A DNA stretch of 64,000 bases from Acidobacteriota bacterium (GTDB lineage Bacteria > Acidobacteriota > Holophagae > Acanthopleuribacterales > Acanthopleuribacteraceae). Location: NCBI GenBank assembly GCA_020439745.1, contig JAGQSC010000009.1, positions 1 through 64,000 of the forward strand, read 5' to 3'. Numbering within the stretch: the first letter of the stretch is position 1; every line of letters starts with the position of its first letter. The translations under genes and the position numbers were made by a program. This document shows positions 46,654 through 55,014 of the stretch, in pieces. The notes beneath the pieces are model-generated. The model was not told the origin of the DNA. It did no database searches and worked only from the letters and a program-made list of their open reading frames with translations.

Positions 46654-46655
46654 CC

Positions 46656-47597
46656 TCAATAACGCGCCCGTTCGCGACTCTGCATATCGGCCACAATTGC
46701 TTTGTAGTTGTGATATCGGAAAGACGCCATATCTCCAGATCGAACTGCCTCTTTGACATGACAACCAGGTTCCTCTAAATGAAGGCACGAGGTGAACTTG
46801 CATTCACGTTGAAGATCGCGCATCTCCACATAGCCAAACCGCACCTCATCCGCGGCAATATGGGGTGGGAAAAAGTCTCGTAGGCCAGGAGAATCTGCCA
46901 AATAGCCACCACCCTTGATGGGTATCAATACGCTGTACGTGGTGGTATGGCGTCCCGTTCCACGGCGTTCGTTGACGGGTCCAGTGAGGAGGTTTGCCTT
47001 GGGTACAAGCCAATTGATCAATGAACTTTTCCCGACACCAGATGTGCCGGCAAACAGTGAAATCCCGTTTTCCAAGACCGCCTTAAGTCGCCCCATCCCA
47101 ATATCTCCTTTGGTTGAAGTTTCAATGATGGGATAACCAAGCTCCGCGTAGGTTTGAATCTGAGGGCATTGCAGCGCATCTGGATTCAAGTCAACCTTAT
47201 TGAATACAATGCATGCCGGAATCAAAAGCAACTCACAAGTGACCAGGAATCGGTCGAGCATGGCGAAATCCAAGCCCGGGCGCTCAATACCTTGGACGAT
47301 CAATGTCTGGGCAAGGTTGGCAGCCATAACTTTTTGTTGTTCCCGGGTATCGCCGATTGAACGAAGCAGCATGTTTGTACGCGGCTTTATCTCTAGAAGA
47401 TATCCGTCTACCCCATCCTTCAGTCCGCGTTGTAGGTCTATGGTGACCTGATCCCCAATAACGGGTAGCCGATAGGATGCGTCATCGTGTCTGCGGATTT
47501 GACCCTTAGGTTGACAACGCCAGGTACCACTTTCCGTAATGACGTCGTAAAAACGATTCATGGTCCTTGCCACGAGACCCGAAAGCGCTTGCGTCAA
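46656..47597 (-). CDS. rsgA: Ribosome small-subunit-dependent GTPase A
   Basis: 313 residues. An OB fold is followed by a circularly permuted GTPase with G4 FNKVDLN before G1 GTSGVGKSSL and G3 DSPGLRD, and a zinc finger CKFTSCLHLEEPGCHVK. RsgA checks 30S maturation, as does Era. The start is probably TTG 47597, because the sequence after it (ALSGLVARTMNRFYDV) supplies the first OB strand; its TTGA overlaps the previous stop. ATG 47561 would lose that strand. Confidence 0.93.
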   Translation of the reverse strand: MTQALSGLVARTMNRFYDVITESGTWRCQPKGQIRRHDDASYRLPVIGDQVTIDLQRGLKDGVDGYLLEIKPRTNMLLRSIGDTREQQKVMAANLAQTLIVQGIERPGLDFAMLDRFLVTCELLLIPACIVFNKVDLNPDALQCPQIQTYAELGYPIIETSTKGDIGMGRLKAVLENGISLFAGTSGVGKSSLINWLVPKANLLTGPVNERRGTGRHTTTYSVLIPIKGGGYLADSPGLRDFFPPHIAADEVRFGYVEMRDLQRECKFTSCLHLEEPGCHVKEAVRSGDMASFRYHNYKAIVADMQSRERARY

Positions 47598-48112
47598 AGT
47601 GCGTCTTTGAGGGCGGCACTAATGGATTGATCAAGTACCAGGGGGTAGTGATTGCGCGCGTAGTCTGTCAGAGCTCTATCTTGAGTGACACCAGAATTCA
47701 TCGCTTCTCCCAAGTGGCGGGTCACAGGCAATGGACGGGGGCCCCAGACTGGTTTTACGGATCCATTGCGATCCAAGACCAATATTCGAGGCAGACCCCT
47801 TTCCAGTGATTCCGCAAAAAGAGGGAAGAAATGCTCGTGGCAGAAAAAGCGGGTCACTGCGTTTTTAGCCGTGTGAAAAGTGGATCCTACAAAGGGAAGA
47901 CTCAACAGAGAGTCCAGAGAGTTGGTGCTGTAAACAATGGCATACCGACGGAGCGGTTGTTGGTTGAGTGTCTTAAGTGTTTTCTCCAACAGTGGAGGCT
48001 CTTGTACTGACTGAAGAAATGCGTTGCGATGTGCCAGCCATTCCTCGACGCACTCCCGCCACATTTGACCGCGTTGAAAGAGACGGTCGTCGAACTTGAA
48101 GTCTAACCGCAT
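47594..48112 (-). CDS. Thioredoxin-fold-like protein without CXXC
   Basis: 172 residues. It shows a thioredoxin-family-like arrangement (RYAIVYSTNSLDSLLSLPFV..., then PRILVLDRNGSVKPVWGPRP before the last helix) similar to uncharacterised Firmicute proteins of this fold, but no CXXC redox motif, so a redox role is doubtful. ATG 48112 is chosen; upstream TTG starts are possible and no good Shine-Dalgarno is seen. Its stop overlaps the rsgA start. Confidence 0.6.
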   Translation of the reverse strand: MRLDFKFDDRLFQRGQMWRECVEEWLAHRNAFLQSVQEPPLLEKTLKTLNQQPLRRYAIVYSTNSLDSLLSLPFVGSTFHTAKNAVTRFFCHEHFFPLFAESLERGLPRILVLDRNGSVKPVWGPRPLPVTRHLGEAMNSGVTQDRALTDYARNHYPLVLDQSISAALKDAL

Positions 48113-48178
48113 GGGGTATTTACATCGAATGCTTGCATTGTTGGTAGTCTCCCACAAACGACGCAATTATTACAACAA

Positions 48179-48904
48179 TCACCCGACATCACTTTGCGCT
48201 ATTTCAGATTTTTGCAACGCCTTCTCCGCAAGCACATCAGCCAGCGTCTTAGGCCTATTTCTGGGTCTAGGAGGCGCCACAATGCCTGCACTGACAATCA
48301 ACTTGATGGCTTCCTCCACGGAAATATCAAGAATCAGCAGTTCCTTGGGTTCCAGGTACAACAAGAACCCGGTTGTGGGATTCGGCGTTGAAGGCACGAA
48401 AACCGCCGCATATGCATGACCAAAAAGACCTTGCGTTCGACCTACATCATCACTGGTCACAAAGCCTAATACCCAACAGTCTTTCTTGGGGTACTCGAGC
48501 ATCACAACCGTTTTGAAGGCTCTAGCATTTTGCTGAAATGAAAAGGCCTCGATGATTTGTTTGGTGCCCCCGTATATACCGCGGACAACTGGAAGCCTCA
48601 ACATAATGGAGTCAACCGCCTGCAGTAGCTTCTTGCCAATGTAGAAATTGGCCAAAGCTCCGACCAAAACAATGAACATGAACACAAAGAGTATGGAGAC
48701 GATGGTCAAGAGCCAATCGAAGAGTATGGGACTTTCACCGGGAACAGCCCAACTTACCAGTTGATCGACAAACGGACGCGCCCAGCTTTCTATTTTCTTG
48801 AGCATGAGCGTCAGAATCCAATAGGAAACACCTATGGGAATGATAAAGATGACGCCGGTGAAAAACAGTTTCCTCAGACGTTTGGTTTTCTTCTCGTCGC
48901 TCAA
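48179..48904 (-). CDS. DUF502 membrane protein
   Basis: 241 residues. Two membrane helices (FFTGVIFIIPIGVSYWIL, and WLLTIVSILFVFMFIVLVGALANF) precede the typical DUF502 segment VRGIYGGTKQIIEAF and VFVPSTPNPTTGFLLYL. Function unknown. The start is TTG 48904 with GGAGG 6 nt upstream, its TTGA overlapping the pgsA stop; the frame open further upstream is antisense-like extension within pgsA. Confidence 0.88.
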   Translation of the reverse strand: MSDEKKTKRLRKLFFTGVIFIIPIGVSYWILTLMLKKIESWARPFVDQLVSWAVPGESPILFDWLLTIVSILFVFMFIVLVGALANFYIGKKLLQAVDSIMLRLPVVRGIYGGTKQIIEAFSFQQNARAFKTVVMLEYPKKDCWVLGFVTSDDVGRTQGLFGHAYAAVFVPSTPNPTTGFLLYLEPKELLILDISVEEAIKLIVSAGIVAPPRPRNRPKTLADVLAEKALQKSEIAQSDVG

Positions 48905-49467
48905 CGATTGCCTCCACGGTTTTGTTCGTCCATGATTTTTTGGCCTAATAGCTGCCAAAAGTCTCTTACGTAGAAAAATGCGGAGAGTAGCGAGAAGAAG
49001 ACGACGATCACAATCGTAACCATGCCTGCCGTACGGAATAGCCAATACTCATCAGCCACGAACAGGCACGACAGAGCGACAACCTGAAACACCATTTTCC
49101 ATTTACCCAACACCGACGCCGGTAACACTGTGTGCTCAGCCGCCAGAAACGCCCGCAGCCCGGTAATGGCCATCTCCCTACCTATGAGAAGGATCACGAT
49201 CCAAGCGGGCAACGTTTGACGTTCCAAGATCACCAGGAACGCAGTCAACACAAGCAACTTATCAGCAAGCGGATCGAGAAGCTTACCGAGCATGGTCACC
49301 TGATCGTTGCGCCTGGCCAAATATCCATCCAACAGATCCGTTAATGACGCGATCAGAAAGACACCCAACGACGGCCATGTCAACCAAGGATCACCCAAAT
49401 AATTGAACAGGACAATAAAAGGGATCAGGACAATGCGAAATAGGGTTAGTTTCGTCGGACTATTCAT
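48901..49467 (-). CDS. pgsA: CDP-diacylglycerol-glycerol-3-phosphate 3-phosphatidyltransferase
   Basis: 188 residues. The CDP-alcohol phosphatidyltransferase motif is intact: DLLDGYLARRNDQVTMLGKLLDPLADK (positions about 45-71, split here by its DG, AR, G, D and D residues). Several membrane helices. It makes phosphatidylglycerol phosphate for anionic phospholipids. It begins 38 bp after cutA and overlaps the DUF502 gene by 4 bp. Confidence 0.95.
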   Translation of the reverse strand: MNSPTKLTLFRIVLIPFIVLFNYLGDPWLTWPSLGVFLIASLTDLLDGYLARRNDQVTMLGKLLDPLADKLLVLTAFLVILERQTLPAWIVILLIGREMAITGLRAFLAAEHTVLPASVLGKWKMVFQVVALSCLFVADEYWLFRTAGMVTIVIVVFFSLLSAFFYVRDFWQLLGQKIMDEQNRGGNR

Positions 49468-49505
49468 AGATCGTTTTCTTGGTGACCAATTCCACCCATG
49501 CCTCT

Positions 49506-49841
49506 TCAGGTTTGATTTGAGGCGCCCCCGATGGAGCTGATAATCCAGTCCAGAACACTGGACCGGTACTGATCTACCTTGAACGATACAATTTCGGGAA
49601 CTTCGTAAGTGTGAAGTTGCACGATTACTTCGGATACGGCATCGAACATATCGTCGGACGTTTTGATAAGTAACAAGTTTTCCTCGTCATCAAAGACCTT
49701 GCCCTTGAATCTGTAAATCGACCTCATGGTAGGCAAAATATTGACGCAGGCCACCAATTCCTGTTGCATCAATTCCTCAGCGATGGTCAGAGCTTGCTGC
49801 TCTGAGCCGGTAGTGGTCATGATGACGATGGGACAAGTCAT
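49506..49841 (-). CDS. cutA: CutA-family divalent-cation tolerance protein
   Basis: 111 residues, the family length. The motifs LVACVNILPTMRSIYRF and LLIKTSDDMFDAV, and the HTYEVPEIVSF ending, are diagnostic. CutA trimers resemble PII folds and bind copper; their physiological role is unclear. ATG 49841 is chosen over the in-frame start 27 nt earlier because MTCPIVIMTTT matches the family start. Confidence 0.92.
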   Translation of the reverse strand: MTCPIVIMTTTGSEQQALTIAEELMQQELVACVNILPTMRSIYRFKGKVFDDEENLLLIKTSDDMFDAVSEVIVQLHTYEVPEIVSFKVDQYRSSVLDWIISSIGGASNQT

Positions 49842-49923
49842 GAATATGCCATCCTTACTGCGAAGCAAAGGGATTATAGGAATTGGTAAAATCCACTGTC
49901 AAGGAATGGGCCGCCAATAAGGC

Positions 49924-49951
49924 AAACAAAAAGGGCGAGCTCAGCTCGCCC
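49924..49951 (-). terminator. Intrinsic terminator of the LysM gene
   Basis: GGGCGAGC and GCTCGCCC form a perfect 8-bp stem with a 3-nt loop (49933-49951). On the minus strand it is followed by TTTTTGTTTG. It lies 26 nt after the LysM gene stop. Confidence 0.8.
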
Positions 49952-49976
49952 CGAGATTCAAATGGGAAGGATCGAC

Positions 49977-51152
49977 TCAATTCTGGTACAGAGTGACACG
50001 GTCGCCGACTTTGATCACATCAATCCCTTGAATGATTTTCATCACCGTCGTCTTTTCAGACGACTTCAGTGCAACACCCTGTCCCAAATAGATATCCGGC
50101 AAGGTTTCACCTTTGTCCGCGTGCTTGTTTGGGTTGGGACGATAAATGATGAACACGTCACCGGGTGCTACGTTATCCAAAATACCAACGTTCACGTTCA
50201 CAAGACTACCCTTGCCCATCGTGAGATTTTGGTCTTCTGCATAAACGATAAATCCATAGTCGTCTTTCATGAAGGGTGCCCAGCGATCAAAAGGTGGTAA
50301 TTGAGTGATCAATGGAATGGGTTCTTGTTCGTAAGGCACCAGAAAATCTGAAACCATCACGGCATCGCAGGAGTCTATGATCATGGCCGTTGCGCTGCGG
50401 TCTTGGACAGCGATTACACGAATCTTTGCGATTTGATCAATGGCAACACCCACCACGTCACCCGATTCAGGCTCACGCACCACCCCTTTTTCCCGGCGAA
50501 CACTCATTTCGTCCCCTGATTTGATGCCGTCTTCGGCGCCCTTATTCAGGTAGATCACGTCATCATTGGCATAGGTTAACTTGCCTTGAATCTCGCCACC
50601 CATCACAAACAGTGTAAATGGGAGTTCGTAGTCATCATCATCCACAGGAAAAATGTAGGTACTGCATTCCATGTCAGTGCGGTCGCCCGCGGGCAGAATA
50701 ACCAGTTCGGTTCCACTTCCAATCATCGACGTAGTCTGTGACCGGTCACTCACCTGTGCGTCTTCCCCGCCACCTTCAGCGAATTCCGTGAGTTCGGCCA
50801 GTTCGCCACCCTCCTGCCCGTCTTCACCCAGCGCATCAGCGATTGCTTGATCGGTCACCACGACACCGATGTCCAGAACAATGGGATCACCAGGATAGAT
50901 TAGGTCAGGGTCTTGAATATAAGTGTTGGCCTGATAGATCTGGGGCCAAAGGAACGGATTCTGAAAATATTGCTGTGCTATGCCCCAGAGCGTGTCGCCA
51001 TCAACCACAATATGAAATTGCACCCCTTCTGGTATTTGTTTCGGGTAATCATACGGCGACCAATGGTCAGCTATGGGCGTCTGCGCCGCTGCAGTGGACC
51101 ACAACATCAAGCACAGGCTTATTTTTACCAGGATCTTCCGGTTGCATTTCAT
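49977..51152 (-). CDS. Secreted LysM-domain protein
   Basis: 391 residues. A signal peptide (MKCNRKILVKISLCLMLWSTAAAQ) precedes a LysM domain (FHIVVDGDTLWGIAQQYFQNPFLWPQIYQAN..., about 46-96) with the long NPFLWPQIYQAN form found in acidobacterial and deltaproteobacterial proteins. An acidic linker and a beta-rich C-terminal half follow. It probably binds peptidoglycan in the periplasm. GGGAG lies 6 nt before the ATG, and a strong hairpin terminator follows. Confidence 0.88.
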   Translation of the reverse strand: MKCNRKILVKISLCLMLWSTAAAQTPIADHWSPYDYPKQIPEGVQFHIVVDGDTLWGIAQQYFQNPFLWPQIYQANTYIQDPDLIYPGDPIVLDIGVVVTDQAIADALGEDGQEGGELAELTEFAEGGGEDAQVSDRSQTTSMIGSGTELVILPAGDRTDMECSTYIFPVDDDDYELPFTLFVMGGEIQGKLTYANDDVIYLNKGAEDGIKSGDEMSVRREKGVVREPESGDVVGVAIDQIAKIRVIAVQDRSATAMIIDSCDAVMVSDFLVPYEQEPIPLITQLPPFDRWAPFMKDDYGFIVYAEDQNLTMGKGSLVNVNVGILDNVAPGDVFIIYRPNPNKHADKGETLPDIYLGQGVALKSSEKTTVMKIIQGIDVIKVGDRVTLYQN

Positions 51153-51387
51153 GGCGCGCTCCCACAGTAGAACTCAGTTCAGAATGGTATTATAAACCAA
51201 GATTAATGATATTATGGTTTGCTGTCAAGATCATTGCTTTTAATTTTAATCCATGACAGACATTGATAGTGATATTTCTCGGTGCTGATGCGAATTCGCA
51301 AGGGATTCCGCTTGTGGCAGCTACACAGCGGTGCTAAGTTAAACTTTGTCGCCGCACCAAGGGCCAAATCCGCTGCAGGATCCCCAA
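51153..51387. other. AT-rich divergent region between the LysM and Fis-like genes
   Basis: The part at 51180-51255 is much richer in A and T than its surroundings and contains the inverted repeat AAACCA-N15-TGGTTT. It probably holds the promoters of both genes. No other feature was seen. Confidence 0.4.
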
Positions 51388-51624
51388 ATGACTGCCCGCC
51401 CCATCAAAACCAAGCCTCAAAACCTGCACAGTCACCTGACATCGTTTGTGGATCTGCTCATCGATCATCAAATTGATTTGGGCTTTGCCAAGCGGGAACT
51501 CGAAACCTGCTACATTCGCCGAATTCTTGAAGACAACCAAGGCCATATTGGTAAGTCAGCGGCTTCCTTGGGCATGCACCGCAATACGCTGTCAAAGCGA
51601 ATCAAGGAACTCGAGATCCTTTAG
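51388..51624 (+). CDS. Small Fis-family helix-turn-helix protein
   Basis: 78 residues. The C-terminal half (AKRELETCYIRRILEDNQGHIGKSAASLGMHRNTLSKRIKEL, about 33-74) is the Fis/NtrC C-terminal helix-turn-helix, and the short N-terminal part resembles the dimerisation helices of Fis. It has no ATPase domain, so it is a stand-alone Fis-like DNA binder and not an NtrC fragment in this window. AGGA lies 7 nt before ATG 51388. It overlaps the convergent aroC gene by 4 bp. Confidence 0.8.
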   Translation: MTARPIKTKPQNLHSHLTSFVDLLIDHQIDLGFAKRELETCYIRRILEDNQGHIGKSAASLGMHRNTLSKRIKELEIL

Positions 51625-52703
51625 GCACGTGCGCTACGCTGACGCAGTAGATGATCAGCGAGCACCAAACACACCATTGATTCAGCTATCGGTGCAAATC
51701 GCGGCAACAAACAGGGGTCGTGTCTACCTTTTGTACGAATAGTGGCTGGTTCACCGGATGCAGAAACAGTCTGCTGGGCTTGCGGCAGACTGCTGGTGGG
51801 TTTCACCACAACGCGCATGGTAATCGGCATGCCAGATGTGATGCCTCCCAACATGCCTCCATGTCTGTTTGACACCGTTACCACATGTTGATCCCGCATT
51901 GCGAAAGGATCGTTGCATTGAGATCCGCGCAATTCTGCGGCTGCAGCACCGATCCCATATTCAAAGGACATCACAGCCGGAATCGACAAAAGCGCTTTGG
52001 CCAGGTCGGCTTTTAATTTATCAAAAACCGGTTCGCCCAAACCCGCAGGCACGCCAAAGGCCTCAATACGACATGCGCCGCCTATTGAATCACCTTCTTT
52101 GCGGACTTTATGGATCAAGTCCTCCATGCGGCCAGCAGCGTCCAAATCGGGACACCGTACAGGGCTCTGATCGACATCGGCCCAACTGAGGACCGACCCA
52201 TCGACTTCCTGAGCCACAATGTTTCCAACCTGGCAGGTGTATGCAATGACTGTGATCTTGCTCGCCTGAAGTAACTTCCGCGCGATGGCACCAGCTGCCA
52301 CACGGGCCACGGTCTCTCGAGCCGAGGCCCGTCCGCCTCCCTTTGGGTCACGAATCCCGTACTTAGCATGAAAAGTGAAATCGGCATGGCCGGGCCGAAA
52401 CAGGTGTTCAATATCGGAGTAGTCTCCGCTCCTTTGATCCAGGCTGGGAATAAGTAGCCCTATGGGCGTTCCGGTCGTTTTCCCCTCGAATACACCGGAG
52501 AGTATTTGAACCTGGTCCCCTTCTCGACGTTGCGTCGTGATGGAAGACTGCCCGGGCCGTCTCCGGTCCAGCTCGGGTTGGATGTCAGAAACCGATAACG
52601 GCAGTCCAGCAGGACATCCGTCCACAATGGCCACGTTGGCCGGTCCATGTGATTCGCCTGCAGTGGTTACCCTGAATATGTGACCGAACGTACTTCCCGA
52701 CAT
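51621..52703 (-). CDS. aroC: Chorismate synthase
   Basis: 360 residues. The start SGSTFGHIFRVTTAGESHGP and the motifs RPGQSSITTQRREGD, GGGRASARET and RHDPCLLPRFAPIAE are diagnostic. It converts EPSP to chorismate with reduced FMN, the last step of the shikimate pathway. ATG 52703 matches the family start. No Shine-Dalgarno precedes it; a TATACT hexamer ends 8 nt upstream. Confidence 0.96.
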   Translation of the reverse strand: MSGSTFGHIFRVTTAGESHGPANVAIVDGCPAGLPLSVSDIQPELDRRRPGQSSITTQRREGDQVQILSGVFEGKTTGTPIGLLIPSLDQRSGDYSDIEHLFRPGHADFTFHAKYGIRDPKGGGRASARETVARVAAGAIARKLLQASKITVIAYTCQVGNIVAQEVDGSVLSWADVDQSPVRCPDLDAAGRMEDLIHKVRKEGDSIGGACRIEAFGVPAGLGEPVFDKLKADLAKALLSIPAVMSFEYGIGAAAAELRGSQCNDPFAMRDQHVVTVSNRHGGMLGGITSGMPITMRVVVKPTSSLPQAQQTVSASGEPATIRTKGRHDPCLLPRFAPIAESMVCLVLADHLLRQRSARA

Positions 52704-52711
52704 GGCCAGAA

Positions 52712-52741
52712 AGTATACTAGAGCGTTGCCATTGGAGCCAA
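52712..52741 (-). promoter_or_regulatory. Probable aroC promoter giving a near-leaderless mRNA
   Basis: On the minus strand TTGGCT (52736-52741) and TATACT (52712-52717) are 18 bp apart. The -10 ends 8 nt before ATG 52703, leaving a leader of about 2 nt and no room for a ribosome-binding site. Confidence 0.5.
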
Positions 52742-52775
52742 ACAAAGCAGAGTCATGCCCCTTTATGGGCCAAAC

Positions 52776-52784
52776 TGATATAAT
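52776..52784 (+). promoter_or_regulatory. Extended -10 promoter of the Wzz-Wzy group
   Basis: TGATATAAT is an extended -10 (TGN-TATAAT), 63 bp before the Wzz-like ATG. Just upstream GCCC-N6-GGGC (52757-52770) forms a small palindrome where a -35 would lie, a possible operator. Confidence 0.5.
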
Positions 52785-52847
52785 GCGGCGCTTTGGTCAG
52801 CAAACGCCTGGCCATATGCTCGTTGTCGTATTACAGGAGCCCTTTCA

Positions 52848-53708
52848 ATGAACGACCAAGACGTTTCACTTGTCTCACTTTCCGACTTCCTTGTGGTTCT
52901 CATCAAGCGAAAGGGCGTATTCGTAACGGTGCTGACCCTGGTCATCGCACTTGCTGCAGCCCATGGGTTATGGGCCAAGAAAACCTATGAGCTCACAGGC
53001 ACCATTAATGTTGGCAAGTTCCAGGGTGAACTCCTTGAGGAAGGCGAGTTCGTCGCTCAGAAGTTAGAAGATTACAGCTTCATTGCGCGGGCGATACGCG
53101 CTGCGAATATCGACCTGGATGTCTCGGTAACTCGGCTCCAGAAACTGATTAAGTCCGAAGTCGTCAATGAGGTCAAAAAGACCCAGGATGTCGGGCTGGT
53201 CCAACTAAACATCAAATATAAGGACCGCGAAAAGTTGGTTTTGATTTACAAGGCCATCACCGATCAACTCATCCATGAACACAGTTTGCTGCTGAACGAT
53301 GCTCGAGCCATACTCAAAGGCAAAGAACAGGAATACCGAGAATTACAACAACAAATTCAGCAATCGATACAAGCAGACGAAGAAATGTCCAGAGAAAATG
53401 CCAGTCGTGGCAAAGGACCAACGGCACCCGAGCTTCTGCTGCTGGAACATACCATTAGTGAAAAGCGTGTGTTTCGAAGCATGCTTACCAAAGACATTCA
53501 CGATACGCTTGTAGAATCCGACGCTGTCACCGAGTCCTACAATACCAAGCTTGCCTCTGAACCCATGGTTCCCGATGCACACTTGAAACCCAAGTTGATG
53601 CTCAACCTCGTGATTGGCGCCGTATTGGGTCTGATCCTGGCGACACTGGCTGCAGTTTTTGTCAACACCATGCAAGAGGAAGTCCTTCCAAAACTGCGCG
53701 CATCATGA
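52848..53708 (+). CDS. Wzz-like polysaccharide chain-length protein
   Basis: 286 residues. Two membrane helices near the ends (about 22-40, VFVTVLTLVIALAAAHGLW, and about 250-272, LNLVIGAVLGLILATLAAVF) bracket a mostly helical, charged periplasmic domain with coiled-coil character (KEQEYRELQQQIQQSIQ). This is the Wzz/PCP build that controls polysaccharide chain length. AGGAG is 8 nt before the ATG. It overlaps the polymerase gene by 4 bp. Confidence 0.82.
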   Translation: MNDQDVSLVSLSDFLVVLIKRKGVFVTVLTLVIALAAAHGLWAKKTYELTGTINVGKFQGELLEEGEFVAQKLEDYSFIARAIRAANIDLDVSVTRLQKLIKSEVVNEVKKTQDVGLVQLNIKYKDREKLVLIYKAITDQLIHEHSLLLNDARAILKGKEQEYRELQQQIQQSIQADEEMSRENASRGKGPTAPELLLLEHTISEKRVFRSMLTKDIHDTLVESDAVTESYNTKLASEPMVPDAHLKPKLMLNLVIGAVLGLILATLAAVFVNTMQEEVLPKLRAS

Positions 53709-54970
53709 TTACTTTTTGCCTCTACAGCAGCGCCGTGGGTGCGTTGTTGTTCTCCAAGCGCACACTGGGCGATTACTTTTCGCCCTTGGCGGTCTATCTC
53801 TTCTTTTGGTGCTTTGCACTAGGGTCCTTCTATTTGAATTGGATCTCTTTTGACTTGCTGGGTAGCGAGGTCATTACGGCGATCGGCATAGCAACGGGCA
53901 TGTTCGTAGCTGGCGCACTGATTCCCGTGTTCTATGCTTGGAGCCGCCCCGCTGCTTTTCGTGATCCTCCGTCAATGCTGCATCATGTGGACCGGTCCCG
54001 CTTAGAAATGGCCATGCTATTCCTATTCGGATTAGGTGTTTTTGGATTCGCGGTACAGCTCGTTCACTTACAGATGGAAGTAGGCCTATCCGCGTTCATT
54101 ACGGCACCCCAACGCGTGCGCGACGTTCATTCAAACGTCAAGTACCTGGGATTCTTTGACATCCTGAATCTGGCCAACTTCGTCATGGGTACGGTTTACG
54201 TCACCTTGTTCAAACGACCCAAGTGGTGGGTGGTGGGCATGCTGGTCTTTGCGATCCTGACGACTTTCTTCTCCACGGACCGAACACGTTTTTTTTACAC
54301 TGTGATTTGGGCATTCTATGCAGTTGTTTATTCACGCAAGCAGGTACGGATCACGCGTCAAATCCTGTTGGGAGGCCTGTTGACGATGGGCGCGTTGATC
54401 GGGTTCTTTCTCTTGATTGCCAAGATATATGTAAAACAAGCCTTCGAAGACAACATGGAATACATCAAGATATCACAGGACTATGCGCTTGCCATTGATC
54501 CCTACATATACCTGACTGGAAGCTTTCCGGTATTTCAGGCGTTTCTCAATGATGAATTCGACCACACTTACGGCAAATACACCTTTGAACCCCTTGTGAA
54601 GGTCATCGAGGTGATTTATCCAGACTTGTCGCGTGCGGAAATAGTCGGCAAGTTTTATCGTGTGCCAGTGGAACTGAATGCCGGAACGTATCTTCAACCC
54701 TATGTGCTTGATTGGGGTATTTTCGGACTTTGGATCTGTCCGTTCCTGGTGGGACTCAGTGTGATGATGCTCTATTTGGCCATGCGCGCCCGAAAATCAC
54801 TCTTCCTCGTCTACACCACCGCCCTGTTTAGTTTCTGCACCACTATTTCCATCTTCGTCAATCACTTCTCCCAAACAGCTACGTGGTTTTTCGTCATCGT
54901 TGGCTATGTTGTCCACCGATTTTGTACCGACCCGTCACACCAAGCTACTTTGAGAAAAGGTGTGGGTTAA
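53705..54970 (+). CDS. Wzy-like oligosaccharide repeat-unit polymerase
   Basis: 421 residues with about ten to twelve membrane helices and a large central loop (EDNMEYIKISQDYAL...SFPVFQAFLNDEF...), the topology and loop character of O-antigen/capsule polymerases. It is placed directly after a Wzz-like gene with an ATGA overlap, which supports the assignment; sequence alone is weak because Wzy proteins diverge strongly. Confidence 0.75.
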   Translation: MITFCLYSSAVGALLFSKRTLGDYFSPLAVYLFFWCFALGSFYLNWISFDLLGSEVITAIGIATGMFVAGALIPVFYAWSRPAAFRDPPSMLHHVDRSRLEMAMLFLFGLGVFGFAVQLVHLQMEVGLSAFITAPQRVRDVHSNVKYLGFFDILNLANFVMGTVYVTLFKRPKWWVVGMLVFAILTTFFSTDRTRFFYTVIWAFYAVVYSRKQVRITRQILLGGLLTMGALIGFFLLIAKIYVKQAFEDNMEYIKISQDYALAIDPYIYLTGSFPVFQAFLNDEFDHTYGKYTFEPLVKVIEVIYPDLSRAEIVGKFYRVPVELNAGTYLQPYVLDWGIFGLWICPFLVGLSVMMLYLAMRARKSLFLVYTTALFSFCTTISIFVNHFSQTATWFFVIVGYVVHRFCTDPSHQATLRKGVG

Positions 54971-54979
54971 GCGCAAGGG

Positions 54980-55008
54980 TTGCAATGGCCAGGACACTTA
55001 TCGAGAAT
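54980..55008 (+). promoter_or_regulatory. Promoter for a leaderless start of the SGNH hydrolase
   Basis: TTGCAA (54980-54985), a 17-bp spacer and GAGAAT (55003-55008) lie so that the -10 ends exactly 6 nt before ATG 55015. The spacer-to-start sequence AATAGCACTATG is identical at the sigma-54 activator gene. Confidence 0.45.
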
Positions 55009-55014
55009 AGCACT

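Noticed and set aside
51388-51624. Fis-like gene as a decayed NtrC fragment
   Set aside because: It has its own ribosome-binding site and a Fis-like N-terminal part, and no upstream ATPase remnant is present.
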